Source: Larix sibirica
Taxonomy: Eukaryota > Streptophyta > Pinopsida > Pinales > Pinaceae
Length of the DNA: 25,944 nt
Direction: 5' to 3'
Assembly: GCA_004151065.3 (NCBI GenBank)
Contig: NWUY0300023612.1
Location: 16,091-42,034 of the forward strand
Part shown: positions 10,255 to 23,000 of the stretch, one piece after another
How positions within the stretch are numbered: position 1 is the stretch's first letter
Layout of the letters: every line of letters begins with the position of its first letter
Program-made: the position numbers and the translations under genes
The notes under the pieces: model-generated
What the model was told of the DNA's origin: nothing
The model's input: only the letters and a program-made list of their open reading frames with translations
Database searches by the model: none

Positions 10255-10616
10255 GTATGGGAATTCTTTCTTTCTTCCTCTCTTCCATAGATGGCTCATA
10301 TATTTTCTGTGCTTTTTTTTCTTTTGTGGAAATCAATTTATTTGCTTTAAGTAGCATTGTTTAACAGTAATCGAAACAGAAAATTTAATTAATGTCGTTC
10401 AAAATTCGAAGCTGTAAAATGAAATTTCAATTTATTTTCTTTAAGTAGCATTGTTTAGCAGTAATCGAAACTGAAAATTTAATTAATGTCGTTCAAAATT
10501 TGAAGCTTTACGGTAAAATGAAATTTCAATTTATCTCCTTGAAGTAGCATTGTTTAACATTGTTTAACAGTAATCGAAACTGAAAATTTAATTAATGTCG
10601 TTCAATTACGGTAAAA
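10255..10616 (+). repeat. HSP70 intron 5' part with tandem repeats (copy A, truncated)
   Basis: It starts with the splice donor, then has repeat units beginning ATTTAT at 10336, 10430 and 10529 (94 and 99 bases, third unit cut). Each carries GTAGCATTGTTTA(A/G)CA and TTAATTAATGTCGTTCAA. The last 17 or so bases before the Ns belong to the start of the next repeat family seen complete in copy B. Confidence 0.85.
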
Positions 10617-10633
10617 NNNNNNNNNNNNNNNNN
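10617..10633. other. Assembly gap, 17 Ns
   Basis: This is a run of 17 undetermined bases joining the end of copy A to the first base of copy B. It is not a biological feature; it marks a contig junction. Confidence 0.99.
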
Positions 10634-12660
10634 CCCTTCAAACCCTTCAAAGTGAAATGGGACCCCACCCTTCAAATTTGATCCCTGCGTCATAAACCAT
10701 CTATCCTGCAAATTTCTAAAATCTAAATAATATTTACGAGTGAGAGTATTCAACTATGGAATACTAGAACGGCATATTCCCTTGATTTATATTATCATGA
10801 GCTCTCGCTTGCAAGAATCTGTAGTTGGTGTTTTGTTTTTTTTCACTTGGTATTAATGCCGAGTTTGGGAGATCCATCACATTATGCAGTTCATGTTATA
10901 GAGATCTTACAATGAAAAATAAATTCATCCTAATAGAGTTTCGAGTTTCAAGAAGCTAGTTTTTTTTACTCTGTATTTATATTTCATGATAAAATATAAA
11001 TGCATTCTTCACTATTCAGAAATAGAGTAGTTCTGCAACCAAATTTGTCTTTCTTAATACAAAACAGTTCAACATCTAATCCTGGGGAATCCAGTGTTAA
11101 AGTGGCCCCAGTTATCAAGAAGCTAGTTATACCTTAGTAAGAAGTTCATCAATACCTATCACAATAATGACAGGGACAAAAACATCCAACTGTCTGTATA
11201 ATCTTCCATTGTATTATTACATAATTCTCAGCTTTAAACTGTGCAGAATGTTCTTGGGAGCAAGAAGTGGAGTATTTCAGAAGTATTTCAACTCTTCTTC
11301 TACGCTCTCTATCCGGATTTATACAGGTGATGTATAATGTCGTCAATGTAAATATAAATGGTAATGTTAGGCATTTATGTAATTCTACACTATAGGTAAA
11401 CAAAGAATTTTTTTATAGCAATGGCTTAACACTTTTTCTTTTTCTTGTTTATGATAATGAAATAACACTTATCTTTTTGAGGTGAACATGTGCAATAGTG
11501 ATTGTTTTACAATATATGTATTTTTCATCTACCTTCGAAGTGAAGGTCTAGCGAAGTTGCAGATGCATCATCCACTTACTTATGCAAATGCATACCTTCA
11601 CTTTAAAGCTCTTATTTTGTTGCATATTTTCGTTTTGGTTTCTTTGATTTATCATTCTCATAGATACTTATAGAGACTTATCTTCCCAAAACCTATACAT
11701 ACATAGTAGAACTTCTGGTTTACTAGTTGTATCATTTTGTATGAAATACAAGAACGAGATTGAAATCTCATTTATACAATCTTTATGTGGTACATTTGTT
11801 ATAATGACAATATAATTTGGTGTATTATCTTAAGAAGAAATCACTATTTCTAGTTATTTTTTAGAAGTTGCAAAGAAGTAATTGGCAAAGAATATTTAGC
11901 AATCTCAATTGGGTAGCTTACATATGATATCATCTCATTAATATTAGTTATATTATACCCGCATTACATCGAGGATTATCAAAGCAATGATGGGGAACAT
12001 TTTTTGCTTGCTCATGTTTCTAATTGTTAATAATATGCTCTACTCACTTTTTAATGACTATTTTTTCCTTACTCTAATTTCAAATATTTTCCATTGCATT
12101 ACAATGCCTTATAGCTCATTGGATTTCCCCCCTTCCTGCTTACATCACAAGGGCATTTCCCCTAAGCATCTCTTGTTATTATGTTCATAGCATCGTCCTA
12201 CAACTATCTGTCTTAGGTACCCTCCCTCCTCTGAGAGCCACCAAGTTAGGTACCTAAATATTGGCCACTAAATTACCTCTTCTTCAGTATGTGTAATAGG
12301 TTACCTTTCCTTCAAGATAAAACCAAACAATTAGAGGATCTTCAGTATTTAAAGTAATAGGAGCTTCAATCAAACCTCCAGTCCCAACCTTGGTATTATC
12401 CACTCCAAAGAATGCACATGTTGTCGAATGGATTTTGAACAACACCTGATAAAAGGATTTTCAAGTTCCCTAAAGGACAACCTCTAAGTTTCAAATGTGA
12501 ATGGTTGAAAGGAATAATTTAGGTGCCTATCTCCACAGTCTTAACATAACTAAAAAAATATTTTGGTCCTCAAGTGAGGATTTTTACTATGTTGCTTGAG
12601 GGTTGATTTTAGGCTTAACTTGGTGTCATGAACCAAATGTTGTTTGATTTAATGTGTACA
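10634..12660. other. Intergenic, no recognised gene (copy B)
   Basis: Same sequence as 72-2098. Nothing identifiable. Confidence 0.5.
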
Positions 12661-14307
12661 TGTGGTGTGTAACACACCCAGTGTCACATTAACTTAGCAT
12701 AATGCGCAACAATGCATAACAAAAACATATTAAATGAATCTTTTAGCGCAAGCTTAATTTAATTATATGTTGCACATTTATCATTTCGAGCATCTAGGCT
12801 TATTATAATGATAAGAAAAACTTAAATAATAAAATTCATACTTAAGTTACAAATAAACTTTGCACAAAGATCTGCGCAGTAAAAACTACCTACACAGTAA
12901 GATAATAGTACTTTCCCAGTAAGAATTATATGCACAATAAAACATTATCTACGCATGTTTTAACATATCATAAGAACTAGCTTACTTATCTTAAGAACTA
13001 GCTTCCCTATCATTAGAAATTGCGCAGTAAAGTTAATATACTATCATATTAACTGGCCACTAAGATTACATGCATAAAATAAGTGAAATAGCAAATGTCA
13101 AATTATCCAAAGTATGGAATGTACTATTCCAATATATTCCATCTACACGAATTTTAACCAAGCAAAACAAAATTTCTACCAGTCATCAATTAAATAACAT
13201 TTCATGAATTAAAACAGAAACTATGGAATTGTTTCACCATTCATCAAATAAATAATAATGAAAATTAAACAACATTTCCAGAAATTGAAAACTTATCTGG
13301 AAAATAATTGAATTGGGAAAATGGTTATGTGGCTTCCACACTCCACCCAACCATAAGCAATTTTTCTCATTTATCTCTCAGCAAAATGCCACCCCAATCT
13401 GAGACTCGTGCATTCACCAAATAGACATCTCACTGGTCCCCAATTTTTCATAATCAACACTTGGCACTCATGAAAATTGCTTTAAATCCAACTCCATGCC
13501 AAACGGTGCATTTCTCCTCCTTGATTTCCTTCCGATATGCAAAACAATGATGTCCATCACTGCCTTTTGTGCTCAAAATTCCACCAATTCAGCTTCCTAC
13601 ACCATTTTCCACTTCACTAGAATGACCAGAGACAATATGGCATAGTTTCAGTAGGAAAAATCCCACGAACTGATTCACGGACTCAAAAATTCTTATAAGA
13701 TTCCCTTCTCAGACAATCATTCTCCTCTATAAGCTATAAACTTTCACTCCCCTATTTACTCATACCTCCCACCTACGCAGATTCTTCTTCCACCATGAAG
13801 GAATATCAATTCATCATCTGAATAATCCCCCCTTTTTCATATGCATGCATTGCTTTAATGCATGGCTAGAGGGAACCACATGGGTTCTCCAAGAGACCCG
13901 CATTTCCTCATTTAATATTTTTATTTTTATATTCAAATAAAAACATTTAAGCTTTTCCCCTAATACCACTTAACCCACTTAATCATAGTTAATTGATAAT
14001 TATGATTTTAAAAACATAACTAAAGTCATTTAAATGGGTTCGAGACTTAGGATAAACTTTTGGAATATTTTAAGGGTCTAAAGGGTATCTAAGGGCCATA
14101 AAAGAAAGTTTCCTCCTAGGCCACTTTTAACCTTCTTACTGTCTCTGGTGAATACATGAGTCCCCGATATTTTCAGCGTACTGCCTCAGCACAGCCAGTT
14201 GTGGATTTTAATATTAATAATTACAAAAAATACAATATGTTCAGCCTTGTAGGAATTCATAAACAATGGCCATCATCATAATAGGATTTCAAACTAGGGG
14301 TGTTACA
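12661..14307 (+). mobile_element. Candidate solo LTR (copy B)
   Basis: Same as 2099-3745, with flanking GTGTACA at 12654-12660 and 14308-14314 and TATA-like sequence near 13726. Confidence 0.4.
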
Positions 14308-15441
14308 GTGTACAACAAAACTTAAATTGCTTTGAAAAATAAATGCTGACAATTAAAAAGTGCAAGGTGACATAGCATCATTTGGCACTAATAAGTCATT
14401 GATGCTCATATGGCCTTCATATCAACCAATTATAGTGATTTCTTACTCAAAATGCCTTGAATTAGCACTTTTTCCACATAGACACACATTTCCTCAAGGA
14501 AAGGAGCATCTTAGATTATTCTTGCTAGCGAAAAAAGGAGTGCCTCCCTTGGAAATCATGAAAAAGATAAAATTCATAACAAATATCGCAATCCTGAGAT
14601 TGGTTCATACAATTTGTACACCTATCCTCCTTGGAAACCCAATACCAACTGTCTCAATCACCTTCTAAAGACTATAAATTGAGACCAAGAGATGAAGAGG
14701 AAGGAACCATCATTTGTATACCCTTATGTTGGAGAAATCGCAAGGATTAATCTTTGAATCATTATGATCTGCAGAAACTCTTGTTTTTTCCATATAAATT
14801 CTACGTGGGATTTGAGATCTAAAACTCCTAAGTTTTTCTCATTCCCTTATGCATATGGAGTCAGAGTCTTGAAGATACCTTAAGTGACCCAAGAATGGAG
14901 GAACCCAGACGATGATGATGATGAGAGGTGCCGGCAGCAACATCGGGTATTATATTTGTTGTTTGTTTCAAAAAATGAAGATATCTCTTATTTCTACCCT
15001 CCAAATATGGTTGTTCTTCATTAATTGTTGTTTTAATTGGTGTTTAGATTAATGAATCAATTTGCTTGATGAATTGGTTAAAAGTTAGTAATTTTTTTAC
15101 ATTTTATCTTGTGTAATCATTTGTGTTTGAGGAAGGTATTCATGTATTCTTTATTTGTAGGTTTTAGAGCCCATATATAATTGCAGACAAATGCATAACA
15201 TCCACCTCAACTCCCTTGGAGTGTGCATGTCTTCACGAGGATACTTGCACATTGGGTGATTGTTGCACAAGGGTTACTATAAACTTCTCTCATTCCTTTG
15301 ATAGTTGGTATACACCCTATTTATCCCAAGCTAACTTAAGGAAGATTGTTTCCATTGGTTCTTCACTGATTAAATATCTCATAGGAAATTTTTGAAGTGA
15401 GTGCTTGATTGATGTAGCATGCATTGGGTTGTGTCTGATCA
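14308..15441. other. Intergenic, probable retrotransposon debris (copy B)
   Basis: Same as 3746-4879. No gene recognised. Confidence 0.35.
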
Positions 15442-15673
15442 GGTTGATTAGTTCAAAGTGGTTAACCAACCATTCTGTCATTCCTGAAGGACTAAATGTA
15501 TTTCCCTGGAAGACACAAAACCACCTTCAACAAGATGAAGGCTCGATCCTAACACCGGGTTGATCAGTTCAAAGTGGTTGACCAACCATTCTGTCATTCC
15601 TGAAGGACTAAATGTCTTTCCCTGGAAGACACAAAACCACCTTCAATAAGATGAAGGCTTGATCCTAACACAC
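15442..15673 (+). repeat. 116-base tandem duplication, two units (copy B)
   Basis: Units 15442-15557 and 15558-15673, identical to the pair at 4880-5111 including the between-unit differences. Confidence 0.85.
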
Positions 15674-15761
15674 TTATCAAGGTGTCGGGAGAAGATAATC
15701 GACAAGTCATAAATAAACCCAAAAGAGAAGTCTAACTAGAATAAAATTAAAAATCTGAAAA

Positions 15762-17392
15762 CCAAGGAAGTTCTCTAGGACCTAGAAGGGATTCTTCCCC
15801 TCCTCTAAGTGATGATTTTAGACCAGATGAAATTGAGGATATTCCCAATCCGTCCTCGGAACATTTTAACCCTCCTTTGACTAACCCTCAAAGTCCCCTT
15901 CTGGTGAACATTTGGGATTTCTCAAGAAGAGATTTTGTCCAACATCTAAATCCATTAAATCAGTGTAACATGAGTACCACTACAAATATGTCGATTGTTT
16001 GGGGCACTGCTCCTCCTTTAATTAGTATCCCTCTAGGGGCAGTGATATAGTTGTGTCTGGCATCTTGTCAGGAGGTGTCAATCCCACCATTTATGTGACA
16101 CCCATAGGGCCCACCCCTGTGGCTACTCCTACTAGTGGGATTGGTTCATCATCTTATGTTCCCCAAAGTAATGGCCCGTTCTCATTTGGCAGCTATGTTA
16201 TCCCATTTACCTTCACAAGCGTACATATCCAAATGTATGCACCGTCTCTAGGGGCTAGGGGATGGTTTCTTTCTGTCAATGGGTTTTACAGCCAAAAGTG
16301 CTCCTTTCTAGTGAACCAAAACTTTGAGTGGTGCTTTTCCTATTCAAGGTTCATATGCACACACCAAATACTCTAGGTGGTGCAAATCCGCTAGGAGGTA
16401 TTTTTTTCATTGGCAATCAGATGTATAATCCTGTGATGGGGCAACCCCAACGCTTGTTTAATTCATTTTCCTAAGTCCAACTGTCATTTCTCACTAAATT
16501 AAATCTTCCCGATTTGATGAAGATGACTAATGACCAGGTGTGACATTATGCCAACTAACCTCCCATCCCGACAAACTTTCCCTTCGACATTCCTAAGTTC
16601 GAAGGGAAGGATAGAGAAGATCCTTCAAACCATGTGATGACCTTCCATCACTGGCGTTCATCGAGCTAATTAAAAAGCGTCTCCATTAGGTTGAGACTTT
16701 TCCAACACACCTTAACTGATACTGCTGCTAAGTGGTATATAGAGCTACCAAGCTTTGCTTATAGTGATTTTGGATCTTTGGCTATCACATTTCTCACATG
16801 CTATAGTCATCAGTCTGGTACGAAACTAGGATGAAGGTGTTGATGTCCTTTAGACGAGACATTACCACCCACACCTCTGATCATATCCATGAATAGAGAA
16901 GGAGGCGACGTATGATTAAGGCTCAAATCCTTTATGTTTTCCCAGTATATTGGGTTTTTAATTCCATGTTGTTATATATAGCCAAGGACGTGACCTTATC
17001 TGATGCCACGAAGGAAGAACAAGCCATTGTTGGATCCCAATAATTAGATCTAGTTTATTCCTAGTTTAGGGTTCTATATGACATTTTGTTGACTGCACCA
17101 AGGGAAAAAATAGATTCAACCAAGCCAAAGCCATGACCACAAGTTGATAGTGTGATTGGCTCTACATAAAATGTTGCAGTTACCTAAGTGTTTAGTCAAA
17201 TGGGACAAATGTCCTTATCTACTAAAATGACAATTAACGTTGCTCAGAATAATGCAAGTGACCACAGGCCCTTCATAATATTCTGACTTCATTTTGGTTT
17301 AGTCCTTTGACAAGAAAGGGAACCAGCTAGCCAAAGACAAATAGAAAGGTAAGAACAAAAAGTTGATCCAAAATTATTCCTACCATATTTGG
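15762..17392 (+). pseudogene. Degenerate LTR-retrotransposon gag (copy B)
   Basis: Carries the same stops and frame changes as 5200-6830; the gag domain starts at about 16592. Sharing every inactivating lesion is part of the evidence that the two copies are one locus. Confidence 0.75.
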
Positions 17393-17654
17393 GCCAAAAA
17401 TCTGAGTTTCATTTCCTTTAAGCATCCATCTCTTTAAACTACATAACTCTTATATTCAAATATTCTACCTTCTTTTTCTTGTTTTCTTTAAAGGTGTCAA
17501 AACCTAGAATATGTTGGAATCTCTGCATTATGTGAGTAGAATGCTCGACATGTTTCAATCCTAACTTGAATCATCATTCGAAGCTCTTTTTGTCAAAAAA
17601 AAGTCACGTTAGATAGCAAAATGATGAGGTTGTATAAATACTGAAAATGCCATA
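17393..17654. other. Spacer between gag remnant and Penelope-like element (copy B)
   Basis: Same as 6831-7092; nothing identifiable. Confidence 0.3.
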
Positions 17655-18889
17655 TTAGGAGGAGGGTCGGCTCTTATATTGTTGTTTTCTTACTATTTGA
17701 GTCATCAGGTTCCCATTCTTATTTAATTTCCATCCTTCATATCTATTTAGATTATTAGGGTTTAATTCAATTTCTAGGGCTTCCCTTGTCTTTCTTTTCC
17801 CATAATGATCGATTTTTGCAATGACCCTGGCATCTTCTAAACATACGAAGTGTTTAGTTTATGAAGAGTGTTCTGCTAATGTAGATTTATGGGTCCTATT
17901 CCATTTTAGGTATGTGCTTCAAGTCCAATTTTTATTGACTTTCTTGTTTCTCCTATGTGGACTTTTCCACGGGAGCATGGTATTGAGTAAAGTCATCTAT
18001 ACATTTTTGGATTGATAGGGTCTTTGGATGAGTCTACTATGTTTTTAATGGTGTTTATGGGAGAGAATGCTACATTGATGTCTCCTCTTTTTAATACTCT
18101 TTCCAATTTTTCCAATGTTCCCTTGATGTAAGGAAGCAAGACTCTCTTGCTTCGGGTTTCACTCCTCCTTCTAGTCTTGGTTCTTCTTGCCTTCATCACA
18201 GTCTCGTTGAAAAGGTTGACCTTATATCCGTTCTTCAAAGAGGTATTGGATAGATGACTCAATTCATGCTTCACGTGCTCTTTGTCTGATATTCTTAGAG
18301 CCCTAGTTACCAAGGTGTTAAGCACCCCTTCTTTTTGGGAAGGAAAATGAGGAGAGTTGGCATGTAAGTAACGATCAGTATGAGTGGGTTTCTTATAAAC
18401 TTGGTGTGAGAGGGTTCCATCGTCTTTTCTAGTGATGAGGACATCTATGAAAGGTATGCAATTGTTCTTCGCCATCTCCATTGTGAACTTAATGCTTTCA
18501 TGTTGGTTGTTTAAATGACCCAAAAATCCGTTTAATTTCTCCCTTCCATGAGGCCACTGAAAGTTGGTGTCATCTATGAATCTTCTCCATTCTTTGGGTT
18601 TTATAGAGAATGAGGCAAGTGCATGTTTCTCGAAGTGTTCCATATACAGGTTGGCCACTATGGGTGAGAAAGGAGATCTCATTGCCATTCCTTCAGTTTG
18701 TTCATAAAAGCTTCCATGGAAGGTGAAATAAGTGGACTTCAAACAAACTCTTACCAAAGAAGAAGTCTCCCCATCGATTAATCCTTCTATGATTTTAATA
18801 GCATCTTCAATTGGGATTTTGGTGTATAGTGAAACGATCCATTTATTCTTATGTATCATCATGTTCAACCAGGTGGTAAAACCTATCAT
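17655..18889 (-). pseudogene. Penelope-like element RT + GIY-YIG endonuclease, broken (copy B)
   Basis: Same lesions as 7093-8327: the RT frame spans 18889-17993 with the TGA between the RT and GIY-YIG regions at 17993-17995, and the endonuclease remnant extends to the stop at 17655-17657. Confidence 0.88.
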
Positions 18890-19365
18890 AACTCAGATGT
18901 CAACTGGTGGCAAGGAGAACCATCACTGGTTTCTATCTATGAATGCAAACTGACTCATCAAATGGTTATTCAAGGAAAACCATGCCACATGAAATGACTC
19001 ACTGGTGGTCTATAAGGGGACAAACTTCATCCCTACCAGATGCCTCTAGTTCTGGTTCATCAACATGTCTCTATACATTCAAGAAAGACGAGCTCTTAGA
19101 TAATCAAAAGCAATTTTAGATCTTAATCCAGCACCAAAAGATAATTTTATGCAAAACACCCAATATCTCTTGTAGTCATTACTAAGACTGCCTTCAATAA
19201 AGTCATGTGCTTTTTAATAACATTTAGCATTACTCCCATGTATGAAACTAGGTAGATCCCAATTGAAATAAAACCTCTTACCGCCTAAAATATAATTCAT
19301 GTATATCCCTCATTTCTTTACTCTCAATGAAATTTATTTGTAAATTAATAATAATAAATTATTTA
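18890..19365. other. Intergenic, no recognised gene (copy B)
   Basis: Same as 8328-8803. Confidence 0.35.
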
Positions 19366-19572
19366 CAAGCAAGTCAAATCCCACTAACTCATTAGTTAAG
19401 GTGTGGGTCTGGTCGGTAGGCGTGACTGGGTTCAATTTCCTTAGGAGTGAGTTAGTTGGGAAAAACCCCAACATCCAACCAAGGGTGAGCTAGTTGAGAT
19501 ACCCCTGGATTATGGTTTCTTAAACCAAAAGCCACTCCCGCAAGTTAGAGAAATTCTAGCTAACAAAAAAAA
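19366..19572 (+). mobile_element. tRNA-derived SINE with target-site duplication (copy B)
   Basis: Box A 19393-19403, box B 19429-19440, A8 tail 19565-19572. Identical to 8804-9010. Confidence 0.75.
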
Positions 19573-19781
19573 TTATTTATAAACCACTTCGATTTAATTA
19601 AAATTATTTTTTTTATAAATAATCATAATAATTTATCGATTTAATTTTTAATTAAAAAGCATAACATGCGTTAACTAAAAAAACGTAACATGTGTCGAAA
19701 GATGATGAGAAATACCGAACTGAAATGTTCGACAATGTACCGGTAACACCGAGTGGCTTCTCGATTGTTCACGAGGAGACG

Positions 19782-19894
19782 GAAGCTTCGGGATGATACA
19801 GTGGAAGAGAAATATCGAGACATTCCAGAGACTTCTTACTGGACACGTGTCCATCCACGGCAGTGTATGCTGCCACCGACTTGCATGTTTAAAG
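19782..19894 (+). promoter_or_regulatory. HSP70 promoter module (copy B, in front of the complete gene)
   Basis: Heat-shock elements at 19782-19789 and 19823-19835, ABRE/G-box at 19843-19852, DRE core at 19875-19880, TATA-like at 19888-19894. With a TATA-to-start distance of about 30 bases the 5' leader would be roughly 100 bases. Of the two module copies this one fronts an intact coding region. Confidence 0.6.
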
Positions 19895-20016
19895 GGACCC
19901 CTCAGGACAGTTTAATTTATCATCGTTGCACTGCTAATTGGGCAAGGAATACAGAACGTTTTGCTTCCATTTTCTGTGTATTTGTGTTGATATTTCTGGG
20001 ATTTTGAGTATTAACG

Positions 20017-23000
20017 ATGGCCAGTGGTGAAGGAAAGGCGATTGGTATCGATCTGGGAACTACTTACAGTTGTGTGGGCGTTTGGCAGCACGACAGAGTA
20101 GAAATAATTCCCAATGACCAAGGCAACAGAACGACTCCTTCATATGTTGCTTTTACTGATACAGAGCGCCTTATCGGGGACGCCGCAAAGAATCAGGTGG
20201 CTATGAATCCCCAAAACACGGTCTTTGATGCCAAAAGATTGATTGGCAGGCGCTTCACGGATGCCTCTGTGCAGAGTGACATGAAGCTCTGGCCCTTCAG
20301 GGTCTTGTCCGGCCCCGGTGATAAGCCCATGATCGAAGTCACATACAAGGGCGAGAAGAAGCAATTTTCACCCGAGGAGATTTCCTCCATGGTGCTCACC
20401 AAGATGAAGGAGATTGCCGAGGCCTTTCTTGGTCAGACTGTGAAGAATGCTGTGGTTACTGTTCCTGCCTATTTCAATGACTCGCAGAGACAGGCGACTA
20501 AGGATTCCGGTCTCATTTCTGGGCTGAATGTGTTGAGGATCATCAATGAGCCCACTGCTGCTGCCATTGCTTATGGGCTTGATAAAAAGTCCACTTCTAC
20601 AAAAGAAAAGAATGTGCTGATATTTGATTTGGGAGGAGGGACTTTCGATGTCTCGATTCTGACGATTGAAGAGGGAATCTTTGAGGTGAAAGCCACTGCT
20701 GGAGATACCCACTTGGGAGGTGAGGATTTTGATAATAGGATGGTGAATCACTTTGTGCAAGAATTCAAGAGAAAGCACAAGAAGGACATCAGCGGGAATG
20801 CCAGAGCTCTTCGCAGGTATGGGAATTCTTTCTTTCTTCCTCTCTTCCATAGATGGCTCATATATTTTCTGTGCTTTTTTTTCTTTTGTGGAAATCAATT
20901 TATTTGCTTTAAGTAGCATTGTTTAACAGTAATCGAAACAGAAAATTTAATTAATGTCGTTCAAAATTCGAAGCTGTAAAATGAAATTTCAATTTATTTT
21001 CTTTAAGTAGCATTGTTTAGCAGTAATCGAAACTGAAAATTTAATTAATGTCGTTCAAAATTTGAAGCTTTACGGTAAAATGAAATTTCAATTTATCTCC
21101 TTGAAGTAGCATTGTTTAACATTGTTTAACAGTAATCGAAACTGAAAATTTAATTAATGTCGTTCAATTACGGTAAAATGAAATTGCAAAACTCCTTATT
21201 CAAAGTTTTCATTTTTTTTGTAACTTGAATTTCCCTTTTTAGGCTTAATTGAAAATTTTCCTTAAAATTTAATTAATGTCGTTCAATTACGGTAAAATGA
21301 AATTGCAAAACTCCTTATTCAAAGTTTTCATTTTTTTTGTAACTTGAATTTCCCTTTTTAGGCTTAATTGAAAATTAATTAATGTCGTTCAATTACGGTA
21401 AAATGAAATTGCAAAACCTCCTTATTCAAAGTTTTCATTTTTTTTTGTAACTTGAATTTCCCTTTTTAGGCTTAATTGAAAATTTCCCTTTTTAGGATTA
21501 ATTGAAGACCCTGTATTTTAAAGGCGACAAAAGTTTAATCGAGGCAGAATTAATTTAAAGCTTAAAAACATTTCCTAGCTAAATACCCAGTTGTATTTCA
21601 CGTGTCTTGCTTAGGTTATGAAGTGGGTTTTCATACCCACCAGGTTTCAAATACCTAGGTTTATGCTGTTGAGCGGCTTCATCAATGCTCAGTTATTTAG
21701 ATTAGGGACTCACAACTGTCTCTCTTTCTGAGGCAGTTGATGTCAAAGGATGATTGAAGTGTCTTAAATTCAAATATATCCTATTAATAGCTAGTAATCT
21801 GCCTGTTAAACTTGGCTAACTGTCCATATTTGAACCTGGATTAGTAACATCTGAAACATTGATTACTAAGGTGATGGCTGGATTAAAACTAAATGTGCTG
21901 TTGATGTGGTTAGATGAGTAATTCATATGTATTAATTTTTCTTTTCTTTAATCTTTCAGGCTTAGAACGGCATGTGAGAGAGCAAAAAGAACGCTGTCAT
22001 CTACTGCACAGACAACAATTGAGATCGATTCTCTGTACGAAGGAATCGACTTCTACGCCACCATAACCAGAGCTCGCTTCGAGGAACTCAATATGGACCT
22101 GTTCAGGAGGAGCATGGAGCCCGTGGAGAAGTGCATGCGGGATGCCAAGATGGACAAGAGCCAAATAGATGACGTCGTCTTGGTCGGGGGTTCGACTCGC
22201 ATCCCTAAAGTACAGCAATTGCTCCAAGATTTCTTCAATGGCAAAGAGTTATGTAAGAGCATTAACCCGGACGAAGCTGTGGCCTATGGAGCAGCTGTTC
22301 AGGCTGCCATTCTGAGTGGCGAAGGCAATGAGAAGGTGCAGGACCTGCTGTTGCTAGATGTCACGCCGTTAAGTCTCGGACTGGAAACTGCGGGAGGTGT
22401 AATGACAGTTCTAATACCGCGGAATACCACCATTCCCACCAAGAAGGAGCAGATTTTCTCAACCTATTCAGATAACCAGCCTGGGGTTTTAATTCAAGTA
22501 TACGAAGGTGAACGGGCCCGGACGAAGGACAATAACCTGCTGGGCAAATTTGAGCTCACAGGAATCCCTCCGGCTCCTAGAGGCGTCCCGCAGATTAATG
22601 TCTGCTTTGACATAGACGCCAATGGTATTCTCAACGTTTCTGCCGAAGACAAAACTGCGGGGGTGAAGAACAAGATCACCATCACCAATGACAAGGGGCG
22701 GCTGAGCAAGGAGGAAATCGAGAAAATGGTACACGATGCCGAGAAGTACAAGTCCGAGGATGAAGAGGTTAAGAAAAAGGTGGATGCTAAGAATTCCCTC
22801 GAAAATTATGCATACAATATGAGGAACACTATCAAAGACGAGAAGTTTGCAGGTAAATTGGATCCGGCTGAAAAGGCCAAGATCGAAGAGGCCATCAATG
22901 GCGCTATCAACTGGCTTGATCAGAACCAGTTGGCTGAGGTTGATGAGCTTGAAGACAAGATGAAGGAATTGGAGGGCATCTGCAATCCCATCATTGCTAA

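Larger units (their letters stand above)
72..10616 (+). repeat. Copy A of 10,545-base direct duplication
   Basis: Every position x here matches x+10562 in copy B, and no substitution or indel was seen in the stretches compared by eye, including homopolymer runs such as the A tract near 7033 and the T tract near 9047. The copy ends exactly at the N gap, inside a tandem repeat of the HSP70 intron. The perfect match across decayed transposons and the boundary at the gap favour an unmerged contig overlap over a biological duplication. Confidence 0.95.
10634..21178 (+). repeat. Copy B of 10,545-base direct duplication
   Basis: It begins at the first base after the gap with CCCTTCAAACCCTTC, equal to position 72, and matches copy A up to GGTAAAA at 21178, where copy A runs out. 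Beyond 21178 the sequence continues smoothly through the HSP70 intron, so the right-hand end of the match is set only by the end of the left contig. Confidence 0.95.
20817..21959 (+). other. HSP70 intron, 1,143 bases
   Basis: GT...AG intron with a T-rich 3' tract (TTTTTCTTTTCTTTAATCTTTCAG, only the last part of which is needed for the acceptor). The first half is made of tandem repeats; 21507-21959 is non-repetitive and shows no coding potential. Removing it joins ALRR to LRTACER, which is the uninterrupted family sequence. Confidence 0.95.

Noticed and set aside
9455-10354. 299-residue HSP70-like protein with hydrophobic C-terminal tail
   Set aside because: The tail after residue 267 is intron sequence read past a good GT donor; it is not a transmembrane variant.
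9806-10357. 183-codon reverse-strand frame opposite HSP70 exon 1
   Set aside because: It is a shadow of the strongly conserved sense coding region, with no family resemblance. The same applies to the copy B version and to the 199-codon reverse frame opposite exon 2 (22489-23088).
72-21178. True segmental duplication carrying two HSP70 genes in tandem
   Set aside because: No divergence was seen, both inner boundaries fall exactly on an N gap, and the upstream gene lacks its second exon only because the contig ends. It is not strictly excluded without read data.
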